From: JAAOII01 sp965207945
GTDB lineage: Bacteria; Pseudomonadota; Gammaproteobacteria; CBDBNL01; JAAOII01
Reading direction: 5' to 3'
NCBI GenBank assembly: GCA_965207945.1
Contig: OZ242303.1
Coordinates: 186,001-250,000, forward strand
DNA: 64,000 bases
Below, piece by piece: positions 8,485 to 18,218 of this stretch. The notes below the pieces were generated by a model. That model had not been told where the DNA came from and searched no databases. It saw nothing but the letters and a program-made list of their open reading frames with translations. Every line of letters begins with the position of its first letter. Position 1 is the first letter of the stretch. The position numbers and the translations under genes were made by a program.

Positions 8485-9180
8485 CTAGCCAGAATGTAAT
8501 TTCAACTCGCTGGTGGAACAACTATTAATGAATGCTGGTTGTTTGAAAATGTAATTCATATACGCCATTAACGGCTGGTATTTTTGTGCATCTCCTCTTA
8601 TGTTAAGACCAAGAAGCTTAAGCCGCCACAATATGGGGGCAAGAATACAATCAATAATATCCAGTTCTTGAACTTCTTTTTGCGATTCAAAGTCCTCAAA
8701 GTATTCAAAAGAAAAGCTAATCAGGTTATCACGCAATCCACGCGCTATTTCCGTTGCCTTAAACTTATTTTTTTCTTTTAGGATTGCATCCGCAGGCATC
8801 ACTATGCTATTTATTACTTGATGCAATACCGAGCGAAACAAAGCTCTTTCTTGTGGTATTAACGGCATTAAAGGTGGGGTTGGAAAGCGCTCTTCAATAT
8901 ACTGCATTATGATATCTGGATTATGTAGTATTAGCTCTCTCTCCATCAAGATTGGCAAAGTATTGCTGCTGTGGTCAAGATTTAAATCCTTTATTTCTGG
9001 TGGCAGCGACTTAACGTCTTCAACCTCTTCAAGTTGAAGCTTAACTTTCTTAATTTGTAGGGCAAAACGGACGCGATGCGAGTAATGGTCTTCATCCTGA
9101 GTGAACAAACGCACCGCAGAGATTATGCTGTCCTGGTCATGCGAAAGAGCAGTTGCGAAGTTATTCTTTATAATTACCAT
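8485..9180 (-). CDS. sspA: Stringent starvation protein A-like (glutathione S-transferase fold)
   Basis: SspA proteins have a GST fold but lack transferase activity. In E. coli SspA binds RNA polymerase and acts in stationary-phase and acid-stress transcription. Family wording is visible: DHYSHRVRFALQIKKV, LNLDHSSNTLPILMERELILHNPDIIMQYIEERFPTPPLMP. The length, 231 residues, is slightly above the E. coli protein (212), mostly from an N-terminal extension of about 18 residues. sspB, usually adjacent, is absent; the gene ends against radA. Similarity is clear in the thioredoxin-like half and weak in the C-terminal half, so the specific function is less certain than the fold. Confidence 0.75.
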   Translation of the reverse strand: MVIIKNNFATALSHDQDSIISAVRLFTQDEDHYSHRVRFALQIKKVKLQLEEVEDVKSLPPEIKDLNLDHSSNTLPILMERELILHNPDIIMQYIEERFPTPPLMPLIPQERALFRSVLHQVINSIVMPADAILKEKNKFKATEIARGLRDNLISFSFEYFEDFESQKEVQELDIIDCILAPILWRLKLLGLNIRGDAQKYQPLMAYMNYIFKQPAFINSCSTSELKLHSG

Positions 9181-9361
9181 GTTTTCAAAGTTTTCAAGGT
9201 TTTAAAAGAATTCCAAAAAGATATAATTATGATATTCATATCTCCCTATTATAACAAATGTGATTATGATATTGTAATTTTTTCTGGCAAAAAGCATAAT
9301 TTTGTGTTATATTATAGTCCTGTTTGTACTAATTGATGAGTCACAACAGATTAAGTAAATT

Positions 9362-12300
9362 ATGAAGATAATGGATTTTAAATATATTAAATTGGGAAGG
9401 TTAAGTGAGGGGTTTTATTATTTTATTCGCAGGTTTGCATTTCTGTTGCTTCTACTTTTAGTTGCTTGTGCAGGTGGCGGCGGCGGTGGTGGCGGTGGTG
9501 GCGGTGGTGCTGGCAGCGGACCCACGACAGAAGTAAACCCTCTTGATAGAGATGGTGATGGAATTCTTAATGATGTGGATCTCTGCGACTCTGAGGGCAG
9601 CGCCACCAACTGGAAATCTAACCGAGCTACGGATGCTGATGGAGATGGCTGCCGCGACTCTGATGAAGATAAATTTCCTAATGATCCCGAAGCTGGTCGC
9701 GATATTGATAAGGACAATGATGGCCTGATAGAAATAACTACACCAGAAGAACTAAACCATATCCGCTATGACTATAATGGTAAAGTATTTAAGGTGTCTG
9801 CCGATAGAAAAGGAACTAGTGCTGGCTGCGGCAGAAATATATCCGGTGTTGTTGGCTGTAATGGTTATGAGCTTATGGTGGATATTGATCTGTCTGGGTA
9901 TAATAACGATAACTGGCAACCGATTGGAGATTGCCTTAACACAAATAGTTGCCCTAATGCTTTTAATAGCACTTTTGAAGGGAACAAGCGGATTATCAGC
10001 AACCTGAACATAAACGTCCAGGGTTCTACTAGCCCTGTTGGAGTGGGTTTGTTTGGCGCTATAAGCGATAGGTCTGTTATAAGAAATGTGCAGATCCGTA
10101 ATGCTAAGGTTAAGGGCGGCAGCGCGAATATTGGAATCTTGGCTGGCAGCGCTCAACAAACATCTGAGAATTATACTGTAGAGCGTGTTGTCAATATTTC
10201 GTCAAAGGACTATGCGATTGATGGTCGCAGAGTGTTTTTGACTAATCCAGAAGCTGTTAAAATTAATGCAATGCCGCTTACCATTAATAAAATACCCACC
10301 GAAAGTAATCAAATAGTATCTATAGTTAATCCAGTACCAGCTACCACCAACGGGACATTTTTGGTGACTGATGGAACTTTGGCGCTTGTCCCCGATGAAG
10401 ACGTGGTTGTGACTAATGGCATCTTGATTGTGAATAACGGCACCTTGGTTACAGCTAATGAAAACGTGGCTGTGAATGAAAACATCTTGAATATAACTGA
10501 TGTAATGGGGGTTATAGCTGATGGAATCTTGATTATAACTAAGGGAAGCATAGTTGTGCCTGATGGAATCTTGAGTGTGGCGAATGGAAGCTTGGTTGAT
10601 GCTAATGGAACGCTGATTGTGCCTAATGGAAACTTTGTTGTGACGAATGGAATAGCTAATTTTTCCTACCCTGAAACTATACAAGCTAAGGTCAGTATAC
10701 AAATTTTAGCCACTAGAGCGCAGATAGTCAATAGTTCGGTGCAAGGCGAGATTATAAGTCCAGCAGGTAATTACGTGGGCGGCTTGGTAGGTAATGGATT
10801 TGACTCTATTATTTCTTTCTCTCATGCGCAGGACTCTTATATAAGTGGCAATTCCTCTGTTGGCGGTTTAATTGGCAATGGACATAATGCAACAACTTAT
10901 GTATCCTATACGGCAAATGTTATTACGCATGCTGCTAATTCTTCTGCAGGAGGGTTAATTGGCTACGGGCAAGGCGCTGAAGTTTATGCTTCTTATGTTC
11001 TGAATGCTAATGTTAGCGCCGCGCAAGAATACGCAGGCGGCTTAGTTGGCGGAGCTCAGAGGGCGCGGATTGAATCATCTTATGTGGCAGGAGGAATAGT
11101 CAGCGGTAATGCATCTGTTGGCGGTTTGGTTGGCACTGGCGAGGATGCGCAAATTAAATTTTCTTATGTGGCAATAAAAAATATAGAAGGTTCTAATGAT
11201 GTTGGTGCCTTAGCTGGATTGTATAATGGCGATTCAATTAGTTCTTCTTATTGGGACTCAAGCATCTTGAATCGCTCTAATATTGATAACGATAATGGCG
11301 GCATGCCTCTTACTTTCGCACAACTGAGTTCTGAAACTGATTTCAATGACATTTATGCTGGTTGGGATAGTAATTTCTGGTGCAATATAGGTACTGGAGA
11401 GCTTTCTCTTACTGGAGCTGGCACCGCCGATTTTGCTATTGCCGCTAACGTCGTCTGGGATTTAGGAAATGCCACTTCATACCCCATCGTAAGCTGTGCT
11501 GCTGCAGAGGATAGCCCCACCACTAATTTACAACTGAATGTCCTTGCAAGTTTACAAGTGTCAGAAGACGGGACTATAGAGCCACCCCCAGTAGAACCAC
11601 CCCCGGTAACGAATACAGATAACCTTGATAGAGATAATGACGGCATTGGAGATAATGCGGATCTTTGCGATTCTGATGGCAGTGCCACAAACTGGAAATC
11701 TAACTCAGCTACGGATGCTGATGGAGACGGCTGCCGCGACTCTGATGAAGATGAAGATGATGATAATCCAGATGCAGCCCACGATATTGATGTGGACAAT
11801 GATGGTTTGATAGACATAACTACACCAGAAGAATTAAGCCATATCCGCTATGACTATAACGGTAAAGTATTCAGGGTGTTTGCCAATAGAACAGGAACCA
11901 GCATCGGCTGCTATGGGGATATGTCTGGCGACGTTGCATGTAATGGTTATGAGCTAGCCGGGAATATTGACTTATCAGAGTATAGTAATTGGCAACCCAT
12001 TGGGTATTGCCTTACAAGAGATAGTTGTCCTGAAGGTTTAAATAGCACTTTTGAAGGGAATAACCGAGTTATTAGCAACTTGAACATAAGTGTCCAGGGT
12101 TTTACTAGCCCTATTGGGGCGGGTTTGTTTGGCGCTATAAACGATAATTCTGTTATAAAAAATGTTCATGTCCGTAATGCTATGGTCAAGGGCGGCAACG
12201 AAAATATTGGAATCTTGGTTGGCAGTGCCCAACAAATAGTTGAGGGTTCTGGTCCGCAGATTATCAATAGTTCGGTGCAAGGAGAGGTTATAAGTCCTGG

Positions 12301-15300
12301 AGGCAGAAGCGTTGGCGGTTTGGTCGGCTATGGAAAAGGCGTCCGCATATCTCGCTCTCAGGCGAGCAATGTTTCTATAGAAGGTCAGTTTTATATCGGC
12401 GCTCTGATTGGCTCTGGAGTTGGAGCTAATATCTTATTATCTCAGGTAGATAACATTTTTGTAAATGGGGCTAGGTTTGTAGGTGGTCTGGCTGGTGATG
12501 GGCGTGATTCAACAGTTTTTGCATCTTCTGCGAATAATGTTACTGTGTACTCTTATAGTAATAATGTTTCTCATGGTTTTTATGCAGGGGGGTTAATGGG
12601 CTCGGCACATGCTGCTCGGGTTTATGCTTCTTATGTTCTGAATGCTAATGTAACGGGGCGGAAGCACGTTGGCGGCTTAGCTGGCTGGGCTGGGTATGCA
12701 CGGATTGTATCATCTTATTCGGCGCTCGGAAGTGTTGACGGTAATGTCTCTGTTGGCGGCTTAGTTGGCAATGGCATATCGGTTAATATTAAGTCCTCTT
12801 ATGCCTCAATGGAAAACATAGAAGGTGTTGATGAGGTTGGCGGCTTAGTTGGGAGGAATGGCGGAGCTTCGGTTGAAGATTCTTATTGGGACATTACCCT
12901 TAGTGGAATTGCGGATCGCTTGGCAGTTCCTGATAATAAAGAAGGTATACCTCTTGATTACCACCAGCTACAAACTGAAATTAATTTTAGCGGTATTTAT
13001 GATACTTGGGATGATAATTTATGGTGCGATAGAGTAACTGGAGAGTTCACTACTGATAGTGGCTCATCTCTTGTTAATTATGCCAATAAGGTTTGGAATT
13101 TGGGGAGTAATATATCATACCCCATCATAAATTGCGATTCTACACAGGATGGTTTAGCTACTAATGTACAAGCTAATCTTCTGGCGCGAGATGCTGATAT
13201 GGATGGCGTCGGAGATATTTTTGACAAATTTCCAAACAACGCTTCTGAATCCTCCGATAGGGATGGTGATGGCATAGGCGATAATGCTGACCCAGACGAT
13301 GATAATGATATGAAAGAAGATGGTAAGGACAACTGCCAGTATGTAGCTAATCAAGGTCAAGAAAATAGTGATACAGATGGACTGGGCGATGCCTGTGATA
13401 TTGATGATAATAATAATGGACTTATAGACATTACAACTGCATCTGAGTTAAACCAGATTCGTAATAACCCTAACGGAAACTCCTTAATTACAATTAGCTC
13501 AACTGGGACTCAAGTGAGTGACCGTGGTTGTGGCATAGGTGATGATTTTGATGCTGAGTGTAACGGCTATGAACTGCTTGCTGACATTGACCTGTCAGGT
13601 TATGATAACTGGCAACCAATTGGATATTGCTTTAGTAAAAGTAGTTGTCCCGGTACTTTTAATAGTATTTTTGAAGGAAATAACCATACTATTAGCAACC
13701 TGAACATAAATGTCCAGGGTTTTACTAGCTCTGTTGGAGTTGGTTTGTTTGGCGCAATAAGTGCTTCTTCTGTTATCCAAAATACGCATATCCGCAACGC
13801 TATGCTCAAGGGCGGACGTGAGCGTATTGGAATCCTGGTTGGCTACGCTGAGAGAATGGCGCAGATTATCAATAGCTCGGCGCAAGGCGAGATTATAAGT
13901 CCTGAAGCTGGCGGCGTTGGAGGTTTGGTTGGCTTTGGAGAATATATCCATATCTCTCGCTCTCAAACAAGCAATATTTCTATAAGAGGTGGGCATGGTA
14001 TTGGCGGTCTGATTGGTCATGGGAGGGGTGCTAGGATCTCATGGTCTCAGACAGATAACATTGTTGTAAATGGGGTTGATTCTGTAGGCGGTCTAGTTGG
14101 TAATGGAGGCGAGGTGATGCTTTTTGTATCTTCTGCGAATAATATTATTGTGAATTCTTCTGGTAATTATGTAGGGGGGTTAGTTGGCTGGGCACAAGGA
14201 GCTCGCGTTTATGCTTCTTATGTTCTAAATGCTAATGTAACGGGGGTGGATAATGTTGGCGGCTTAGCTGGCTGGACTCAGGGCACAGGGATTACATCAT
14301 CGTATGCGGCGGGAGGAGAAGTTAGTGGTCGTTATTTTGTCGGAGGATTAGTTGGCATTAGCCAAACATCTAATATTAAGTCCTCTTATGCTGCGATGGA
14401 ACGTGTAGAAGGTTCTATTGATGTTGGCGGCTTAGTTGGGAGGGCTGCTGGAGATTCTACAGAAGCTTCTTATTGGGATGTTGGGCTCTCTGGAGTTACT
14501 GACCGCTTAGAAGTTTCTGATATCAGGGAAGGCATTGGCTTAAACTACCAACAATTACGCTCTAACACCACTTTTAGCGGCATTTATGACACTTGGGATG
14601 ATAATTTCTGGTGCAACAGAGCAACTGGAGAGTTTACCACTAATAATAGCTCACTTCTTGCTAATTCTACTAACGTTGCTTGGGACTTAGGAGACGCCAC
14701 TTCGTACCCCATAATAAGCTGTGCCGCTGCAGAGGATAGTTTAACCACTAATTTGCAAAGGAATGCCTTAGCGAATTTACAAGTGAGTGATGCTGATAAT
14801 GATGGCGTCGCAGATATTTTTGACAAATTTCCAAACGACCCTACTGAAACCTCTAATAGGGATGGTGATGCTATAGGCGATAACGCTGATATTAACAATG
14901 ACAAAGATTTGCTTAATGATTTTGATAACAATGGTAACAGATTTGACAACTGCCCGTTTACAACTAATGGAGATCAGCAGGATGATGATAAAGATGGGGT
15001 AGGCAATGCCTGTGATATTGATAAGAATAATAATGGACTTATAGACATTACAACTGCAGATGAGTTGAACCAGATTCGCAATAACCTTAATGGAAACTCT
15101 TTAATTACAATTAGCTCAACTGGGACTCAAGTGCATGACCGCGGTTGTGGCATAGGTGATGATTTTGATGCTGAGTGTAACGGCTATGAATTGCGGGCAG
15201 ATATTGACTTATCAGAGTATAGTAACTGGCAACCAATTGGATATTGCTCCAATAGCGGTAGTTGTTTCGTTACTTTTAATAGCACTTTTGAAGGCAATAA

Positions 15301-18148
15301 TCATATTATTAGTAATCTGAACATAAGTGTCCAGGATTCTACTAGCCCTACTGGGGTGGGCTTGTTTGGCGCAATAAGTGCTTCTTCTGTTATCCAAAAT
15401 ACGCATATCCGCAATGCTATGGTCAAGGGCGGACGTGAGCGTATTGGAACCCTGGTTGGTTACGCTGAAGGAATGGCGCAGATTATCAATAGCTCGGCAC
15501 AAGGCGAGATTATAAGTCCTGAAGCTGGTGGCGTTGGAGGTTTGGTTGGCTTTGGAGAATATATCCATATATCTCGCTCTCAGACGAGCAATATTTTTAT
15601 AAGAGGTCGGCATGGTACTGGCGGTCTGATTGGTCATGGGAAGGGTGCTAATATCTTATTGTCTCATGCGGATAATATTGTTATAAACGGGAATTCTTTT
15701 GTCGGCGGTTTGGTTGGTAATGGGCATGATACTACAATTTTTGCATCTTCTGTGAATAATGTTACTGTGAAATCTTCTGGTACTTATATAGGGGGGTTAG
15801 TTGGCTGGGCACAAGGAGCTCGCGTTTATGCTTCTTATATTCTGAATGCTAATGTAACGGGGTGGGAGCACGTTGGCGGCTTAGCTGGCTGGGGTAATTA
15901 TGCGCGGATTATATCATCGTATGCAGCGGGCGGAGAAGTTAGCGGTCATTCTTCTGTCGGAGGATTAGTTGGCATTGCCCAAGGTTCTAATATTAAGTCC
16001 TCTTATGCCGCAATGGAACACGTAGAAGGTTCTGCTGATGTTGGTGGCTTAGTTGGGGTAGCTTCGGCTGATTTAATTAAAGATTCTTTTTGGGACATCA
16101 CTCTCAGTGGAGTTGCAGACCGCTTAGAAATTCCCGATAATAAGGAAGGTACACCCTTTAATCAACACCAACTGATATCTGAAACCGATTTCAGTGGCAT
16201 TTATAGAACTTGGGATGATGACTTATGGTGCAATAGAGAAACTGGAGAGTTCACTACTGATAGTAGCTCACTTCTTGCTAACTCTACCTACAATGTTTGG
16301 GATCTGGGAAGCGATAGGTCTTACCCCATCATAAAATGCGACCCTGCTCGGGATACTTTAGCTACTAATGAACTAGCCATTCTGGCGTCAGATACTGATA
16401 ATGATGGCGTTTTGGATGTTCTTGACGCATTTCCAAACAACGCTTCTGAATCCTCTGATAGGGATGGTGATGGCACAGGAGATAATGCTGACTCAGACGA
16501 TGATAATGATGGGGAAAATGATGGCACAGACAACTGTCAGTACGTAGCTAATCAAGGTCAAGATGATGATGATGATGATGGAGTGGGCAATGCCTGTGAT
16601 ATTGATAATAACAATAATGGACTTATAGACATTACGACTGCAGCTGAGTTAAACATGATACGCAATAATCCTGATGGAACTTCCTTAATTAACATTACCC
16701 CGTTTGCAACTCAAGTGAATGACCTCGGTTGTGGCATAGGTGGCATAGGTGGCAGTGCCGTTGAGTGTAACGGCTATGAACTGCTTGCCGACATTGACCT
16801 AGCAGATCATGGTGAGTGGCAACCAATTGGAAATTGCCCTGGCATTCCTCGTTGTAATGATACTTTAAGACAACCCTTTAATAGCACTTTTGAGGGGAAT
16901 AACCGAATGATTAGCAACCTGAATATAAAGAGGGGGTATTATGTTGCTCATTACGGTATTGGTTTTTTTGGCACAATAAGCAAAGATAGTGTTATAAGAA
17001 ACGTTCATATCAATAATGCTAAAATAATAGGGCATTTTGCAACTGGAATATTGGTTGGTGATGTGCAATTTGGTGGAGCGCAGATTATAAATAGTTCAGT
17101 ACAAGGTAGGGTTGACGCAGATGGTAGTCATGTTGGCGGTATGGTTGGCAGAGGGTTTGACATGGAGATATCTTCATCTAAAGTGTATAACACTTATGTA
17201 CATTCTAGTCATCGGACGAGAAGCAAGAGTATTGGCGGTATGGTCGGTGGAGGGACTGGCAAGTATGACAAGGGAGGCATTAAGATATCTTCATCTAGTG
17301 TGAATAACACTTATGTGGAAGGTTCTACTTCAATTGGTGGTTTGGTTGGTAATGCTTATCAAGGCGAAATTCTTTTATCCTATACAGATAATGTTACTGT
17401 GATTGGTTTGGGGTCTGTTGGTGGCTTGGTTGGTTCAGGATGGAAGGCGTTCATCTATGGGTCTTACGCGAAAGATGTTTATGCGAGGGAGAATGGTGTT
17501 GGTCCTGCAGGAGGATTGGTGGGTTATATTAGCGAAGGTCGCGTTTATGCTTCTTATGCTATTGTTCGCTTTTTAGCAGGTGATACTAATGTTGGCGGTT
17601 TGATTGGCACAATTTCTAATGGTGCCAAGGTTATATCATCTTATGTGATAGCTAAAAGGGTCCAAGGGGAAAGACATGTTGGAGGGTTTGTGGGGCAAGG
17701 AGGGCGGAATAGTGAGTCAACAGTAGTTTATAAGTCCTCATATGCGGCAGTGAACGAAGTGTTGGTGGTGAACTTCCCGTACGGTAGATGTTGTACGAGC
17801 GCTCACGTTAAAGGTGGATTCATTGCGGGGGGGTATGCAGTTAGTATTACCGATTCTTATTGGGACGTTAGTATATCGGGAATTGAAAAGTGGAGGGCTA
17901 AGTCTTCAGGGGGTCTAGCCTTATCTACCACTGCATTGCAGGGGCCAACTAAGTTCGATGATGACAGTGGCATTTACAAAACTTGGGATGATGATTTATG
18001 GTGCGATGCGGCAACTGGAGAGTTTACTACTAATAGCACCTCGTCCATTGCTATGAACACTGCCAACAAGGCCTGGGATTTGGGCACTAACAAGCAATAC
18101 CCAGCACTGACCTGTACTCCAGGTGGTGCGGCAAGACAAAGAGAATAA
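9362..18148 (+). CDS. Giant GLUG-repeat surface lipoprotein 1
   Basis: A 2,928-residue secreted lipoprotein of unknown function. The signal peptide ends in LLLVAC, and the residue after Cys is Ala, which fits outer-membrane sorting. A 12-glycine linker follows. Then come five modules starting near 9.7, 11.8, 13.4, 15.0 and 16.6 kb. Each opens with acidic calcium-binding repeats (DADGDGCRDSDED) and the phrase NDGLIDITTPEEL. Next is a conserved CNGYEL...DIDLS...NWQPIG block. About ten GLUG-type turns (VGGLVGNG...SYA) follow, expected to form a right-handed beta-helix. Each module closes with WCN..TGEFT and YPI..C. Module 1 carries an extra heptapeptide-repeat insertion. The next giant gene starts 70 bp downstream. 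Adhesion or surface recognition is inferred from architecture only. Confidence 0.85.
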   Translation: MKIMDFKYIKLGRLSEGFYYFIRRFAFLLLLLLVACAGGGGGGGGGGGGAGSGPTTEVNPLDRDGDGILNDVDLCDSEGSATNWKSNRATDADGDGCRDSDEDKFPNDPEAGRDIDKDNDGLIEITTPEELNHIRYDYNGKVFKVSADRKGTSAGCGRNISGVVGCNGYELMVDIDLSGYNNDNWQPIGDCLNTNSCPNAFNSTFEGNKRIISNLNINVQGSTSPVGVGLFGAISDRSVIRNVQIRNAKVKGGSANIGILAGSAQQTSENYTVERVVNISSKDYAIDGRRVFLTNPEAVKINAMPLTINKIPTESNQIVSIVNPVPATTNGTFLVTDGTLALVPDEDVVVTNGILIVNNGTLVTANENVAVNENILNITDVMGVIADGILIITKGSIVVPDGILSVANGSLVDANGTLIVPNGNFVVTNGIANFSYPETIQAKVSIQILATRAQIVNSSVQGEIISPAGNYVGGLVGNGFDSIISFSHAQDSYISGNSSVGGLIGNGHNATTYVSYTANVITHAANSSAGGLIGYGQGAEVYASYVLNANVSAAQEYAGGLVGGAQRARIESSYVAGGIVSGNASVGGLVGTGEDAQIKFSYVAIKNIEGSNDVGALAGLYNGDSISSSYWDSSILNRSNIDNDNGGMPLTFAQLSSETDFNDIYAGWDSNFWCNIGTGELSLTGAGTADFAIAANVVWDLGNATSYPIVSCAAAEDSPTTNLQLNVLASLQVSEDGTIEPPPVEPPPVTNTDNLDRDNDGIGDNADLCDSDGSATNWKSNSATDADGDGCRDSDEDEDDDNPDAAHDIDVDNDGLIDITTPEELSHIRYDYNGKVFRVFANRTGTSIGCYGDMSGDVACNGYELAGNIDLSEYSNWQPIGYCLTRDSCPEGLNSTFEGNNRVISNLNISVQGFTSPIGAGLFGAINDNSVIKNVHVRNAMVKGGNENIGILVGSAQQIVEGSGPQIINSSVQGEVISPGGRSVGGLVGYGKGVRISRSQASNVSIEGQFYIGALIGSGVGANILLSQVDNIFVNGARFVGGLAGDGRDSTVFASSANNVTVYSYSNNVSHGFYAGGLMGSAHAARVYASYVLNANVTGRKHVGGLAGWAGYARIVSSYSALGSVDGNVSVGGLVGNGISVNIKSSYASMENIEGVDEVGGLVGRNGGASVEDSYWDITLSGIADRLAVPDNKEGIPLDYHQLQTEINFSGIYDTWDDNLWCDRVTGEFTTDSGSSLVNYANKVWNLGSNISYPIINCDSTQDGLATNVQANLLARDADMDGVGDIFDKFPNNASESSDRDGDGIGDNADPDDDNDMKEDGKDNCQYVANQGQENSDTDGLGDACDIDDNNNGLIDITTASELNQIRNNPNGNSLITISSTGTQVSDRGCGIGDDFDAECNGYELLADIDLSGYDNWQPIGYCFSKSSCPGTFNSIFEGNNHTISNLNINVQGFTSSVGVGLFGAISASSVIQNTHIRNAMLKGGRERIGILVGYAERMAQIINSSAQGEIISPEAGGVGGLVGFGEYIHISRSQTSNISIRGGHGIGGLIGHGRGARISWSQTDNIVVNGVDSVGGLVGNGGEVMLFVSSANNIIVNSSGNYVGGLVGWAQGARVYASYVLNANVTGVDNVGGLAGWTQGTGITSSYAAGGEVSGRYFVGGLVGISQTSNIKSSYAAMERVEGSIDVGGLVGRAAGDSTEASYWDVGLSGVTDRLEVSDIREGIGLNYQQLRSNTTFSGIYDTWDDNFWCNRATGEFTTNNSSLLANSTNVAWDLGDATSYPIISCAAAEDSLTTNLQRNALANLQVSDADNDGVADIFDKFPNDPTETSNRDGDAIGDNADINNDKDLLNDFDNNGNRFDNCPFTTNGDQQDDDKDGVGNACDIDKNNNGLIDITTADELNQIRNNLNGNSLITISSTGTQVHDRGCGIGDDFDAECNGYELRADIDLSEYSNWQPIGYCSNSGSCFVTFNSTFEGNNHIISNLNISVQDSTSPTGVGLFGAISASSVIQNTHIRNAMVKGGRERIGTLVGYAEGMAQIINSSAQGEIISPEAGGVGGLVGFGEYIHISRSQTSNIFIRGRHGTGGLIGHGKGANILLSHADNIVINGNSFVGGLVGNGHDTTIFASSVNNVTVKSSGTYIGGLVGWAQGARVYASYILNANVTGWEHVGGLAGWGNYARIISSYAAGGEVSGHSSVGGLVGIAQGSNIKSSYAAMEHVEGSADVGGLVGVASADLIKDSFWDITLSGVADRLEIPDNKEGTPFNQHQLISETDFSGIYRTWDDDLWCNRETGEFTTDSSSLLANSTYNVWDLGSDRSYPIIKCDPARDTLATNELAILASDTDNDGVLDVLDAFPNNASESSDRDGDGTGDNADSDDDNDGENDGTDNCQYVANQGQDDDDDDGVGNACDIDNNNNGLIDITTAAELNMIRNNPDGTSLINITPFATQVNDLGCGIGGIGGSAVECNGYELLADIDLADHGEWQPIGNCPGIPRCNDTLRQPFNSTFEGNNRMISNLNIKRGYYVAHYGIGFFGTISKDSVIRNVHINNAKIIGHFATGILVGDVQFGGAQIINSSVQGRVDADGSHVGGMVGRGFDMEISSSKVYNTYVHSSHRTRSKSIGGMVGGGTGKYDKGGIKISSSSVNNTYVEGSTSIGGLVGNAYQGEILLSYTDNVTVIGLGSVGGLVGSGWKAFIYGSYAKDVYARENGVGPAGGLVGYISEGRVYASYAIVRFLAGDTNVGGLIGTISNGAKVISSYVIAKRVQGERHVGGFVGQGGRNSESTVVYKSSYAAVNEVLVVNFPYGRCCTSAHVKGGFIAGGYAVSITDSYWDVSISGIEKWRAKSSGGLALSTTALQGPTKFDDDSGIYKTWDDDLWCDAATGEFTTNSTSSIAMNTANKAWDLGTNKQYPALTCTPGGAARQRE
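9473..9508 (+). repeat. GGN trinucleotide tract encoding 12 glycines
   Basis: Twelve consecutive GGT/GGC codons directly after the lipidated cysteine and one alanine of giant lipoprotein 1. It is a flexible tether at protein level and a potentially unstable microsatellite at DNA level. Length changes would be in frame. Confidence 0.85.
9725..18140 (+). repeat. Five long direct repeats (modules) within giant gene 1
   Basis: Taking the conserved NDGLI phrase as reference, modules start at about 9725, 11807, 13421, 15038 and 16622. Spacings are 2082 (contains the heptad insertion), 1614, 1617 and 1584 bp. Modules 3 and 4 share long stretches of identical DNA, for example around 13755-13980 and 15372-15600, which indicates recent duplication or conversion. 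Confidence 0.85.
10156..10710 (+). repeat. In-frame insertion with 21-bp (heptapeptide) repeats in giant protein 1
   Basis: Module 1 is about 470 bp longer than modules 2-5. The extra segment lies between the SAQQ and NSSVQGEI phrases that are close together in the other modules. Its core, 10409-10660, consists of twelve uninterrupted 21-bp units. They encode heptapeptides of the pattern V-x-N/D-G-x-L-I, for example VTNGILI, VNNGTLV, VPDGILS, VANGSLV. Weaker heptads extend upstream, with one 8-residue slip (LVPDEDVV). The segment probably adds a second type of beta-solenoid to the protein. Confidence 0.8.
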
Positions 18149-18218
18149 TTGTAATCAGTATATTAACTAAGTCGTTACAAAAATACTCAATTACCTAATT
18201 ATTTTTAACCATTTGATT

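Noticed and set aside
9473..9508. Phase-variable tract in giant gene 1
   Set aside because: The unit is three bases, so slippage alters glycine number but does not switch the gene off.
10202..10702. Antisense frame with repeating SIRHNQ-like heptads
   Set aside because: It is the minus-strand reading of the 21-bp repeat of giant gene 1. The periodicity is inherited and there is no promoter or independent family similarity.
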